Assembly: GCF_002954615.1 (NCBI RefSeq)
Contig: NZ_MSCJ01000001.1
Location: 1,426,001-1,490,000 of the forward strand
Length of the DNA stretch: 64,000 bases
Reading direction: 5' to 3'
Origin: Photobacterium angustum
Lineage (GTDB): Bacteria; Pseudomonadota; Gammaproteobacteria; Enterobacterales; Vibrionaceae
In this document: positions 53,135-62,393 of the stretch, piece by piece
How positions within the stretch are numbered: position 1 is the first letter of the stretch
How the letters are laid out: the number at the start of each line of letters is the position of its first letter
The notes under the pieces: generated by a model
Told to the model about the DNA's origin: nothing
Databases searched by the model: none
The model's input: the letters and a program-made list of their open reading frames with translations, nothing else
Made by a program: the position numbers and the translations under genes

Positions 53135-54003
53135 AAAGCCTCCTGTTGCTTGGCAATAAATATATCAGCAAGACTTGGCTTAGTAACTGTACCTAACATT
53201 GCTAATTCAGTTGGTGAAATATTTTCAAACAATAAACGGTGTTGGCCTAAACCTGCTTTACAGCTAATCGGTTTTAACTTTTTAGCTTGATCAATATGTT
53301 GATCTTCAACCGAAAGGATATCAAAACGCTCGGATAAATCGCTAAGTTGTCCTTGTAATACAGATCGCCCTTTTTTCAACACCAACACATCTGTCAGCAT
53401 ATGAGCTATTTCATCAACTTCATGACTTGCAATAATCAACGCTCTTTCACCGTCATGGAACCATTCCATTAAATAACGATAGAAGGTTTCACGGTACATT
53501 AAATCAAGACCTAGCGTCGGCTCATCAAGAATTAAAACATTCACATCTGTCGACATTACTAGCGCAAGGTGCAACTGTACTTTCATTCCTTTAGATAACG
53601 CAGCAATTTTACTTTTTAATGAAATATTGGTCTGGGCTAAATACGCTGTCATCTTTTGTTGATCATAACAAGGATGCACACCTTGTACATATTTCATTAC
53701 TTGCTTAACGGTCATCCATTCCGGTAATACTGCAACATCAGATATATAGCCAAGACGCTCTACAATTTTTGCCCGTTGTTTTTGTGGTGATAAACCAAAA
53801 ATAGTTAATTCACCGCTATGGTTATGCATACCCAGCATAGCTTTAATTAATGTCGACTTTCCTGCGCCATTATGACCAAGTAAGCCTAAAATCTGTCCCG
53901 ATTTTAGCTCAAAGCTAATATCACTCAATACTTCATTATTTTGGTACGTTTTACTGATGTGTTGGGCTGAGATAAATGTAAGATCTACATAGCTTTTATT
54001 CAC
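53131..54003 (-). CDS. ABC transporter ATP-binding protein
   Basis: 290 residues. Walker A LLGHNGAGKSTLIKAM (about 41), Q-loop YISDVAVLPEWM, signature LSKGMKVQLHLAL (a variant with SKG for SGG), Walker B VLILDEPTLGLDL and switch His IIASHEVDE. This resembles YtrB-type ATPases, which normally sit with a GntR regulator. None is encoded here, but AATAACGGTTATT lies at 54027-54039, just upstream of the gene, and could be a regulator's operator. Confidence 0.9.
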   Translation of the reverse strand: MNKSYVDLTFISAQHISKTYQNNEVLSDISFELKSGQILGLLGHNGAGKSTLIKAMLGMHNHSGELTIFGLSPQKQRAKIVERLGYISDVAVLPEWMTVKQVMKYVQGVHPCYDQQKMTAYLAQTNISLKSKIAALSKGMKVQLHLALVMSTDVNVLILDEPTLGLDLMYRETFYRYLMEWFHDGERALIIASHEVDEIAHMLTDVLVLKKGRSVLQGQLSDLSERFDILSVEDQHIDQAKKLKPISCKAGLGQHRLLFENISPTELAMLGTVTKPSLADIFIAKQQEAL

Positions 54004-54570
54004 GTCCGTTTCCTTTGGAAATACCTAATAACGGTTATTATTGGCTTGTTTGTAGTAAGAGTAACGAGAAGATCGGCAAGGAACAACTGTTATAAAGAGA
54101 ATGGCTTTGTATAGTTACATTTTTATAAAAAACCGGCAAAAACTGAACAGTATTTGTATTTAGGTGACATATATGAGGATAAAAGGTTGATAGAACTCAG
54201 GTTAGTAATAAAAGATCTCACTTATGCAAAGTGCTAAATATAAAACACTTTCATAAGAGTAAATAGCATTAACAACTTAGAGCTATTCTTTTCTCGATTA
54301 TTTAACTAATGCGGAATCATCTTTATATTAAAAGAGATATCGCGATAATAGCAGTTTAAAGCAATATATAGGCTTATAGACAGCATCAACAAGCGTACAC
54401 AGAGTATTGAATAAGAGCACACTCTGTATACGACAGCAATTTTAAAGTAATAAAGCAATCTATTAGGAATGCGATATATAATTTACATATAAAAGACGAT
54501 ACAAACCTTGTTGTATATTCTATATATAATTATAATTCTGTTTATAAATCAATAAACTGCTTGTTACTGT
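54004..54570. other. Long intergenic region with several hairpins
   Basis: No convincing ORF. It contains the palindrome AATAACGGTTATT (54027-54039) next to the ABC operon. It also has CTTATGCAAAGTG / CACTTTCATAAG (about 54222-54259), and CGTACACAGAGT / ACTCTGTATACG (54394-54432, 11 of 12 pairs). A small RNA is possible but no promoter-terminator pair is clear. Confidence 0.45.
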
Positions 54571-54876
54571 TTAATCTTCATATTCATCATCTAATAGCTC
54601 ATAAGGAGAAACATTATCTTTTTCCATCATGGCTAATATTTCAATCATACGCGTATGGCGTGATTCTTGTTTAAATTCATGCAGAACAGCAATAAGATTG
54701 TTTATTTTTTGGAGTGGAATTCTTTTAATCACTGCTTTTTGACGACCAGGGACTTCATCGGCAAAATCAATCAAAATCTGACGGTAGTCGACACGTGTTT
54801 CTTTAACAACGCCCGTCTCTTCTACACTTTTTAACATTGCACTCAGCGCTTTTTCTGCAGCTGCGAAACTATCCAT
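54571..54876 (-). CDS. Small helical protein of unknown function
   Basis: 101 residues, strongly charged, mostly helical, ending in an acidic tail (ELLDDEYED). TCGAGGTAATTA upstream gives a good ribosome site. No recognised domain. Isolated, between two long non-coding stretches. Confidence 0.7.
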   Translation of the reverse strand: MDSFAAAEKALSAMLKSVEETGVVKETRVDYRQILIDFADEVPGRQKAVIKRIPLQKINNLIAVLHEFKQESRHTRMIEILAMMEKDNVSPYELLDDEYED

Positions 54877-55432
54877 TAATTACCTCGAGGACACAAATTC
54901 GCTACGGTAGAAAGTACCGTATCATTTATTCGTAAAATTACTAATACCAAGCTTGATGTTGCATTAGTTTCTACATATTTAGTCTTAATGATATTAACAT
55001 CCCAACAAAGAATCGTGGGCTGATAACTGTAAACACCAATGAGTTGTTCACCAAGTAGGTCTGATTCTTTAATTATAATTGAAATTTACAATTTCGTATA
55101 ACAGGGAGTGTTACTTGGACAGATATTACTCTCTGTTGTGATGATTGTGAATACATAATTAAGTAAAAATTTAATTCGGAGCCTAGAACGAACAGACCCT
55201 TTATCGAATTGTACAAAAAAAAAAGGCACTATAATGACTCTTAACTCATATTTATAACCAAAATCACATATTCATATTTTTCACTATCACAATGTTTCAA
55301 TTGAAATTTGTCTAAGAGGGCTTGTAGATACCTAAAATCTGACTTTTACAACTGCAAAAAGTCACAACTATTAAGGTTTATAAAATAATAGACTATAGTT
55401 AGCGCCATATCATCTTTGTTATAGGTTTTACT
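54877..55432. other. Long intergenic region before the RNase T2 gene
   Basis: Holds a hairpin ACAGGGAGT / ACTCTCTGT (about 55103-55137), a TTGTAC-15-TATAAT promoter-like pair (55209-55235) containing a run of ten As, and GACTTTT / AAAAGTC (about 55341-55363) near the RNase gene. No ORF is credible. Confidence 0.45.
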
Positions 55433-56446
55433 GTGCGTAAACATCAACAAACACTAACAGCACTTTGCTTAGGTACACTTTTCTCTTTCTCAAGTTTTGG
55501 CTCTTATGCCTCTATTTCAACATCTGGTGGTTTTACTGCATCACAAAATTGCGAAGCCTTCCAATCCTTTCGTAAGCAAACGAATCCTGATGACACTAAA
55601 CTTATTGTCGGTAAACAATATCAAATAAAAGCACTCAATGAACGCGACTATAGCTGGGTTCATATTCTTGTGCCTGATGCTAAGCCTGCTATTCGCTGGG
55701 TAAGTAAAGACTGTGGTACTGTTAATTTAAGCCAAAATCTCACCGAGCCAGCCAAAAAGCATGACAACAAATATTCGAACTCACGTAAAAGTTGCAGCAC
55801 TGTGGGAGATTTTGATTCTTATGTCTTAGCTCTTACTTGGCAGCCAGGTTTTTGTGAGCACTTTAGCTATAAAGGTACAAAGCCTGAATGTAATGCAATT
55901 AACGATGGTAAGTTAAAAATCACCAACCTAACATTGCACGGCCTGTGGCCGAATAAAGCAAGTTGTGGAACCACCTATGGTTACTGTGATCGTTACGCTC
56001 GATTAGACCTTTCTCGTAATACCATAAACCAAATTGCGCCGTGGATGCCTAACTTCTACTATCAAACAAAATTTGGTGAATATGAGTGGAAGAAGCATGG
56101 TACTTGTCAAACACGTAATGCTAACGACTACTTTATAACAGCAACGAAACTGGTTGAAAAAGTAGACGCCTCTCCTATCGGACTATTTATTAAAGATAAT
56201 ATTGGTCGTAATGTCTCTGTATCTAGTTTCAAGAAAAAACTCGTTTCCAGCTTTGGTAGTAATGCCGTCGATCGGATCAGCTTATCTTGTACTCAGGGTA
56301 AATACCTTAATGAAGTACGTCTTAATTTAGGAAAAGACATCGATTTGAGTAAGCCGATTGTTGATTTACTCAATGCAGGTCCTAAAGGCAGAGCATTTTA
56401 CGGAAACTGCCGTAAAATGATTTATATCGAAGATTCTGGTAAGTAA
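55433..56446 (+). CDS. Secreted ribonuclease T2 family protein (RNase I-like), GTG start
   Basis: 337 residues with a signal peptide (hydrophobic to about residue 27). Both catalytic blocks are present: CAS1 LTLHGLWPN (about 164) and CAS2 YEWKKHGTC (about 220), with the two catalytic His. Several Cys pairs imply disulphides in the periplasm or outside. The N-terminal ~90 residues before the nuclease domain (YQIKALNERDYSWVHILVPD, IRWVSKDCG) look like a small SH3-type module not found in E. coli RNase I (268 residues). GTG 55433 is the start. Role: RNA scavenging. Confidence 0.9.
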   Translation: MRKHQQTLTALCLGTLFSFSSFGSYASISTSGGFTASQNCEAFQSFRKQTNPDDTKLIVGKQYQIKALNERDYSWVHILVPDAKPAIRWVSKDCGTVNLSQNLTEPAKKHDNKYSNSRKSCSTVGDFDSYVLALTWQPGFCEHFSYKGTKPECNAINDGKLKITNLTLHGLWPNKASCGTTYGYCDRYARLDLSRNTINQIAPWMPNFYYQTKFGEYEWKKHGTCQTRNANDYFITATKLVEKVDASPIGLFIKDNIGRNVSVSSFKKKLVSSFGSNAVDRISLSCTQGKYLNEVRLNLGKDIDLSKPIVDLLNAGPKGRAFYGNCRKMIYIEDSGK

Positions 56447-56452
56447 TATAAC

Positions 56453-56483
56453 AAGGGATAAACATTGTTTATCCCTTACTTTT
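56453..56483 (+). terminator. Intrinsic terminator of the RNase gene
   Basis: AAGGGATAAAC / GTTTATCCCTT with loop ATT, then ACTTTTTT. Confidence 0.9.
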
Positions 56484-57017
56484 TTGTTTCTATTTTTAAG
56501 CTGTGTAAATACTATTCAATATAATAATGTAATGACTATTTATCTCCGTTTAAAATCATCTCAATCAACTGTTAATTCTCTTATCTCGCGTTTTATAAAA
56601 ATATAAAATACCAACTGAAAAGTTAAAAACACTTGAATATTCTTAACCTATAATAATGCACAGCGTTTATTTGAGTAAGTTCAACATGACCGAGCATAAA
56701 AATATAACCAATTGATTTAAAGAACAAAAACACTATAATAAAGCACGGAATGTAACACGTTACATAGATTTGATTCTTTTTTTGTGATATAAATCCGCTT
56801 GGATTTTTAGTGATTCGTGCTACCTTGCATCGCCTTTAGAGCAGCTAAGTCGGTGAGATGTTAGATGGTTGTGATATGTTCATAATAGAATATTCATTCA
56901 ATATTAATTATAAAAAATATCATCATACAAGCCGATAAATTAAGAACACTCACTAAATATGAATGTTCCTATTCACTTAATTATCTTGATGATTAAGTTT
57001 TATTTACAGGAAAAATT
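56484..57017. promoter_or_regulatory. Upstream region of the AGCS transporter, with an operator-like palindrome
   Basis: ATGTAACACGTTACAT (56750-56765) is a perfect 16-base palindrome 252 bases before the transporter ATG, a likely repressor or activator site. The sequence between 56810 and 56880 (GCTACCTTGCATCGCC... AGTCGGTGAGATG) looks less AT-rich and possibly structured. No match to a glycine riboswitch. Confidence 0.5.
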
Positions 57018-58520
57018 ATGAATTCTACGAATGAAAATTTGCTTACAACTATTAACGATAGTCTGTTAGCAATCATTGGTTCAATCAATGGTGTACTGTG
57101 GGGACAGGTATTAGTGTACTTACTCGTAGGTGTGGGTATTTATTTCTCTCTACGTTTAGGGTTTATACAAATCCGTCAATTCGGACATGCGATTAAGGTA
57201 CTTAAAAGTGGTCGTGAACTTGAAAATGGAATCAGTTCATACCAAGTATTTTGTACATCAATGGCTGCGCGTGTTGGTACCGGTAATATGGCAGGTATTG
57301 CAGTAGCCTTAAGCATTGGTGGACCTGGTGCTATTTTCTGGATGTGGGTTATTGCTTTATTTGGTATGGCAACCGCGTTTATTGAATCAACGCTTGCGCA
57401 AGTATACAAAGTAAAAGACGTTGACGGTCAATACCGTGGCGGCCCTGCTTATTATATGGAAAAAGGCTTAGGCAAGCGTTGGATGGGAACGCTATTTTCT
57501 ATCTGCTTAATTATCGCGTTTGGCTTTGTATTTAACGCAGTTCAAGCAAATACGATTACAGATGCGCTTCACCACTCTTTTGGTTTTAATGAAACAACTC
57601 AAGGCATCGTACTCGTCATTTTTTCTGCTTTCTTTATTATGGGCGGTCTTCGCCGTGTTGCTTCAGCATCAGCTAAAATTGTTCCAGTGATGGCAATTGG
57701 TTACCTCGCTATTGCTGTTATCGTCGTAATAATGAATATCACAGAAATCCCTGCTGTTCTTTCTCTTATCGTAAAAAGTGCATTTGGTTGGCAGGAAGCT
57801 GCTGCTGGCGGTGTCGCATTTACAATTTCACAAGCAATGCAAACAGGTATTGCACGTGGTTTGTTCTCAAATGAAGCAGGTATGGGCTCGGCTGCTAATA
57901 TCGCAGCAAGTGCAACACCAAACCCTAACCACCCTGCCTCACAAGGCTTCGTGCAAATGCTCGGTGTATTTGTTGATACCATTGTTATCTGTACTGCATC
58001 TGCTGCAATGATCATGCTTTCAGGTGTAATGGATATGCCAAATGCGGGTCAAGGTATTAGCTTATTACAAACCGCACTTTCTAACGAATTAGGTAACTGG
58101 ACAACATACTTTATTGCCGCAGCAATCTTGTTATTTTGTTTTTCATCAATTATTGCAAATTACTCATACGCAGAAACAAACATCATGTTCCTAAATGGTA
58201 ATACCAAAAAAGGTCTGATGCTTTTCCGCTTGTGTGTACTAGGCATGGTGATGTTTGGTTCAGTCGCTTCTCTACCAGTGGTTTGGAACTTAGCTGATGC
58301 ATCGATGGGCTTAATGGCGTTCGTTAATATCGTAGCGCTAATTTTCTTATCAAAATTAGCTATCCGCGTTATTAAAGATTACGAGCACCAGCTAAAACAA
58401 GGAAAAACACCTGAGTTTGACCGTTCTAAATTCCCAGAGCTTGAAGATCTTGATGGTGCATGGCACCCAGATACAATTGCGAAAGCGCGCCGTAAACACG
58501 GTAACCATTTCGCTAAATAA
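57018..58520 (+). CDS. Alanine/glycine:cation symporter family (AGCS) transporter
   Basis: 500 residues, about ten membrane helices. Family signatures: FCTSMAARVGTGNMAGIAVA near the N-terminus, YRGGPAYYMEKGLG, GLFSNEAGMGSAANIAA and SIIANYSYAETN. Couples uptake of Ala, Gly or Gln to Na+ or H+. ACAGGAAAA precedes the ATG. The C-terminal ~50 residues are a charged cytoplasmic tail. Monocistronic with a long upstream region. Confidence 0.93.
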   Translation: MNSTNENLLTTINDSLLAIIGSINGVLWGQVLVYLLVGVGIYFSLRLGFIQIRQFGHAIKVLKSGRELENGISSYQVFCTSMAARVGTGNMAGIAVALSIGGPGAIFWMWVIALFGMATAFIESTLAQVYKVKDVDGQYRGGPAYYMEKGLGKRWMGTLFSICLIIAFGFVFNAVQANTITDALHHSFGFNETTQGIVLVIFSAFFIMGGLRRVASASAKIVPVMAIGYLAIAVIVVIMNITEIPAVLSLIVKSAFGWQEAAAGGVAFTISQAMQTGIARGLFSNEAGMGSAANIAASATPNPNHPASQGFVQMLGVFVDTIVICTASAAMIMLSGVMDMPNAGQGISLLQTALSNELGNWTTYFIAAAILLFCFSSIIANYSYAETNIMFLNGNTKKGLMLFRLCVLGMVMFGSVASLPVVWNLADASMGLMAFVNIVALIFLSKLAIRVIKDYEHQLKQGKTPEFDRSKFPELEDLDGAWHPDTIAKARRKHGNHFAK

Positions 58521-58535
58521 TCTGTAATCATTTTT

Positions 58536-58571
58536 AAAAGCCAGTATTGATATTCAATCCTGGCTTTTTTA
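58536..58571. terminator. Bidirectional terminator
   Basis: AAAGCCAG / CTGGCTTT (58537-58567), T6 on the plus strand; between convergent genes. Confidence 0.85.
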
Positions 58572-58582
58572 TGGATACGGTA

Positions 58583-59164
58583 TTACATCTTCAATTGTTG
58601 CTTAATTGCAGCAACCATCTCATTACTTGTTGGTGATAGGCTTGATGGAAATACGCCTACTACTTGCCCTTGTTTATTTAACAAATACTTTTGGAAATTC
58701 CACCCAACCGACTTACCAGACTGTGCGATTAAATGTTTATATAATGGATTGGCCTTACTTCCCTTAACACTTGTTTTTGTCATCATAGGAAACGTTACGC
58801 CATAATTGCTATAACAGATATTAGCCGTTTGCTGATCGCTGCCTCTATCTTGTTTAAAATCATTAGATGGAAAACCAATAACCACCAATCCACTGTCTTT
58901 ATACGTTTTATATAATTCTTCCAGCTGTTTAAATTGAGGTGTAAAACCACATTGGCTAGCCGTATTCACCACTAATACCACTTTCCCAGTTAAATGTTGG
59001 CAAAAGTCATAATACTCATCGCTGTTGAGTTTTTTTAAAGAAGATTGATAGAGCGTTGGGCAACTCGAAGCATTCGCGGATGTCGTAACGAGAGAAGTAA
59101 AAAGGATCGAACTGACTAATAAAATAAGTCGTAAGATAAAACGATTATTGCTAACCACTTGCAT
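58583..59164 (-). CDS. Glutathione peroxidase family protein, exported
   Basis: 193 residues with an N-terminal signal sequence (LILLVSSILFTSLVTTSANA). The thiol-peroxidase core has the catalytic Cys in VNTASQCGFTPQ (about 73) and the conserved WNFQKYLL. The usual FPCNQF block reads FPSNDF, so both its Cys and Gln are replaced, which suggests a variant mechanism. Periplasmic peroxide or lipid-peroxide reduction is the likely role; the electron donor is probably not glutathione. Confidence 0.88.
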   Translation of the reverse strand: MQVVSNNRFILRLILLVSSILFTSLVTTSANASSCPTLYQSSLKKLNSDEYYDFCQHLTGKVVLVVNTASQCGFTPQFKQLEELYKTYKDSGLVVIGFPSNDFKQDRGSDQQTANICYSNYGVTFPMMTKTSVKGSKANPLYKHLIAQSGKSVGWNFQKYLLNKQGQVVGVFPSSLSPTSNEMVAAIKQQLKM

Positions 59165-59272
59165 GCTATTTCCCTTCTATTTATCAATTAATTATTTTGC
59201 TAATTGACCAATAATACGAAAAAGGGCTAAAGAAAGTTTATTTCTTTAGCCACTATTGAAGAGAATAAAACA

Positions 59273-59554
59273 TTAGATATAACCGTTTTGAAATTTCCAC
59301 GCCTCACTCATCTTGTCAATAACACAAGCAGGCAATGGTCGATGTGCTTTAGCTGGCTGCGTAGCAATATTTCGATAACCGCACCGTTTTAAGCGCAAAT
59401 CAAACGCACGATCGATTTGCATTCCAGCACGAGCGAGATCCCAACGAAATACTCGGAGTGCTAAATATTCATGTTGCTCTAATTCACCTCCAAATGGGTA
59501 TTTAAGCACTTTATTGTACGCCGTTTTTGCTAAATCGAAGTTCACTTGAATCAT
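59273..59554 (-). CDS. Small basic protein of unknown function
   Basis: 93 residues, with a near-perfect AAGGAGG ribosome site 5 bases before the start. Sequence LEQHEYLALRVFRWDLARAGMQIDRAFDLRLKRCGYRN looks helical and basic. No domain recognised. Alone. Confidence 0.7.
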   Translation of the reverse strand: MIQVNFDLAKTAYNKVLKYPFGGELEQHEYLALRVFRWDLARAGMQIDRAFDLRLKRCGYRNIATQPAKAHRPLPACVIDKMSEAWKFQNGYI

Positions 59555-59844
59555 AAGTTCCTCCTTAGCTTTCAGCCATTAATATAAATTATCGGCTAAC
59601 TTCAAGCTAAAACGTTACAGTGTCGCAAGCAAGCTTTTTCACAATAGAAATGACAAGAAAGTGCAAATTAATATAAATAATGTGATGTAAATCTGCTAAT
59701 AATTGGTTATTAATAGCAAATATGGCTAACAATCAAACAAATCAGAAAGAGATCTACCATCGATTTTGCTTTTAGGTAAGAAAGGCTTTTATCCGTAATT
59801 AAGCTGAATTATTATGCTTTATCGAACAACGCTAGGAACTCAAT

Positions 59845-60210
59845 ATGCAACAAATTAAAATCGCCGCTAATTCGCAGATTGCCGTTATTTTTAAGACTTG
59901 GTCATCTGAATGGGAATCGGAAGTTGAAGCAGATAAAAAAGATGCTGCGAACAAATTCCATACAGTTTATAACATTGCAGCTGAGTTGTTCGCAAAAGGC
60001 GGTGAAATTGAAATCTCTTTTATTTCTGCGCTATTTAATGATTGTAAGCAAAAAACTGAAATGGCAGAGCAAATGATCAACAAGATTAAAGCTAGCCTAA
60101 AAGATGATCCAGAACGAGCTGAGAAATACATAGCTAAAGTTAATACCGCGGCACAAGATGCTGCATTTTCGATGAACTACCTTGGCCAACTACTCTTAAA
60201 ATCAGCTTAA
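59845..60210 (+). CDS. Helical protein of unknown function
   Basis: 121 residues, soluble, helical, with ETMAEQ/AEKYIAKV-type amphipathic helices. AGGA precedes the ATG at good spacing. Terminator downstream. Not recognised. Confidence 0.68.
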   Translation: MQQIKIAANSQIAVIFKTWSSEWESEVEADKKDAANKFHTVYNIAAELFAKGGEIEISFISALFNDCKQKTEMAEQMINKIKASLKDDPERAEKYIAKVNTAAQDAAFSMNYLGQLLLKSA

Positions 60211-60226
60211 CCTCACCAATGTCTAG

Positions 60227-60250
60227 AGCCCTTGTATCAAGGGCTTTATT
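60227..60250 (+). terminator. Intrinsic terminator
   Basis: AGCCCTTG / CAAGGGCT with loop TAT, then TTATTTG. Confidence 0.8.
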
Positions 60251-60421
60251 TGCTGCTATATTCAGCAATATTTAACTAATAAGCACTAAATCTACTTTAT
60301 ACTGTAAATCTTCTTGTCAGCTTTCCTCTATAGGCATACATTACGCCTAATATACCCTTTGCGAATACTTTGGGTTTTATACTGACTCATTTCTATATTT
60401 CTTGCGTTTGTACTGTAACTA

Positions 60422-62362
60422 ATGAAAAAGCACTCTCTTCGCTCTCTATGGTCTCGTTGGTTTTCTAACGCGGCAGATATACCTGACTCTATTCGCATTA
60501 CCATTCCAATGGTGATGTCACTCGGCTTATTCTATTTTTTTGGTTTTACCGCCGCAGGGATCTCAGGACTCATCACCGCTTGGTTACTCGGCACTCAAGC
60601 ACGCGATCTCCCCTATTTAAAGCGCTTACAAATTTTATCGATCTCAGTCCTTTTAACCGCTTTATCAACCTACCTAGCTTTTAGTGTCTTTGATAACTTA
60701 TGGCTTAGCTCTCTTACATTATGTAGCATTGCAATTGTATATGGCTTGATGTCTAACCAACGTCCGCATATTCGTTCGTTTGGTTATAATTTTGGTTTTA
60801 CTTACATTATGTCCATTCACTTTGCGAGCACTGAAAATGCCTTTTTCATTATTCTGATCGCTAACCTGTTTGCGGCGGGAAGTGTAATACTAACGTCACT
60901 GACCTTATGGCCTTTTTTCAAAGGACGTATTTTACAAAATCATATAAATTCAGTGACGTTAACTCTTGCTGACTGGCTAAATACAGTACGTTTAACGAAT
61001 GATGAATCTGTTTTAGAAGAGAAACGACAGCAGTTTTATCTATGTGCACGTAAGGTTGCTTATTACAGTAATTCAATTACTTCAGCTAAACGCACAGAAC
61101 AAGTACGAATGGATTTACAACGCTCACTTGAAGTTGCTGAATATGTAATTAGTCTTGAGCGTATTTTAAGTTTCAATTTACAAGAAAATACGCGCAGCCG
61201 TTTATCTAATTGGATTGAACAAGCTGCGAGAGAAATCAAACAACATCAGCAAATTACAGCGATCTTTGATGTCAACGAGCATAAAAATAACCAATACATT
61301 GTTGATTTATTAGAACAACTTAAACGCTGTTATAACTTTTCAACCTTCTCTACACTCGATTACAGTAAAAATATTTATCTTTTCACCTCAGATACGGTGT
61401 CCTTTTTACGTAATTTTAAACATGCTTTACACCTTAAATCTAAAGAATGGCGACACGGTGGTAAAATAGCCATTACATTAGCGATTACGCAATTTTTAAC
61501 GATTTTCTATCAAATCCCTCAAGGCTATTGGATCTCATTAACAGCCTTTATTGTATTACTCACCTCGTCAATAGGTGTAACTAACCACCGCATTTGGCAT
61601 CGTTTTTATGGTACTGCATTAGGCGGTTTATATAGCTTTGTGTGCTTATATTTTTTCCCGAATCAACACTTGATTATACTAACCAGCATCTCTGTCTTTT
61701 TTGCTTTTACGACATACCATAAAGAGCGCTATGACATTCACGTATTCTGGTTAACATCGATGATTGTATTCTCTATCAGCTTACTCTCACCGGATAATAC
61801 CTATGTGACGTTTTATCGTATCATTGATACCTTATTTGGAGTGACTATTGCCTTTTCTATTAATTATTTTGTCGCGCCAAGTTGGACAATGCGTTGGTTA
61901 GATCTCTATATAGCACGCATGATACGCTCACAAATTTTGTACGTAACAGTACTAAATAAGCCTCTCTTTGAGCAGAAACTAAACCTGTATAAAGCACAGG
62001 ACAATTATTATGTCCTTAAAGGTGAGATATTTAATTTGCTCAAAGAGCCGAATCTTAGCCCTCGTACCTCTCAAGATTGGAAAAGTTTGTTGGTTATCTT
62101 ACGCCGTTTAAGTGATTCGCTTTTATTGGCAACCAAACTTGGACTGAATACACCTGATGATAATAATTATACCCAGAAGTGGATTAAACAGCTTTCTGAT
62201 ATAGAGAAACGATTCCCACATCGTTATGAGATAAATCAACCAATTGAAATTGATACTGATAATTATGAACATTCAGCTGATATGCTATGTTCATTAATTG
62301 AAGAAGATATTAATCAATTAGAGTTGTGGCTATGCTATCAACAAGCATTTCCATTAAAGTAA
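60422..62362 (+). CDS. Long FUSC/YccS-like inner-membrane protein
   Basis: 646 residues with the double layout of YccS/AaeB-type exporters: a first set of about six helices (residues 25-165), a cytoplasmic helical segment (about 170-340), a second set of helices (about 345-490, including the FUSC motif QGYWISLTAFIVLLTSS) and a cytoplasmic tail. Substrate unknown; relatives export aromatic acids. Monocistronic; no clear ribosome site before the ATG. Confidence 0.87.
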   Translation: MKKHSLRSLWSRWFSNAADIPDSIRITIPMVMSLGLFYFFGFTAAGISGLITAWLLGTQARDLPYLKRLQILSISVLLTALSTYLAFSVFDNLWLSSLTLCSIAIVYGLMSNQRPHIRSFGYNFGFTYIMSIHFASTENAFFIILIANLFAAGSVILTSLTLWPFFKGRILQNHINSVTLTLADWLNTVRLTNDESVLEEKRQQFYLCARKVAYYSNSITSAKRTEQVRMDLQRSLEVAEYVISLERILSFNLQENTRSRLSNWIEQAAREIKQHQQITAIFDVNEHKNNQYIVDLLEQLKRCYNFSTFSTLDYSKNIYLFTSDTVSFLRNFKHALHLKSKEWRHGGKIAITLAITQFLTIFYQIPQGYWISLTAFIVLLTSSIGVTNHRIWHRFYGTALGGLYSFVCLYFFPNQHLIILTSISVFFAFTTYHKERYDIHVFWLTSMIVFSISLLSPDNTYVTFYRIIDTLFGVTIAFSINYFVAPSWTMRWLDLYIARMIRSQILYVTVLNKPLFEQKLNLYKAQDNYYVLKGEIFNLLKEPNLSPRTSQDWKSLLVILRRLSDSLLLATKLGLNTPDDNNYTQKWIKQLSDIEKRFPHRYEINQPIEIDTDNYEHSADMLCSLIEEDINQLELWLCYQQAFPLK

Positions 62363-62393
62363 GCTAGGTTTACCGTTCAGAAAAAATCTACTC

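Noticed and set aside
56750..56765. TyrR box
   Set aside because: TyrR sites are TGTAAA-N6-TTTACA; here the half-sites are TGTAAC/GTTACA only two bases apart.
56780..57017. Glycine riboswitch upstream of the AGCS transporter
   Set aside because: Some AGCS genes in vibrios have one, but the conserved GGAGAG... and CACCGAAGG-type elements were not found.
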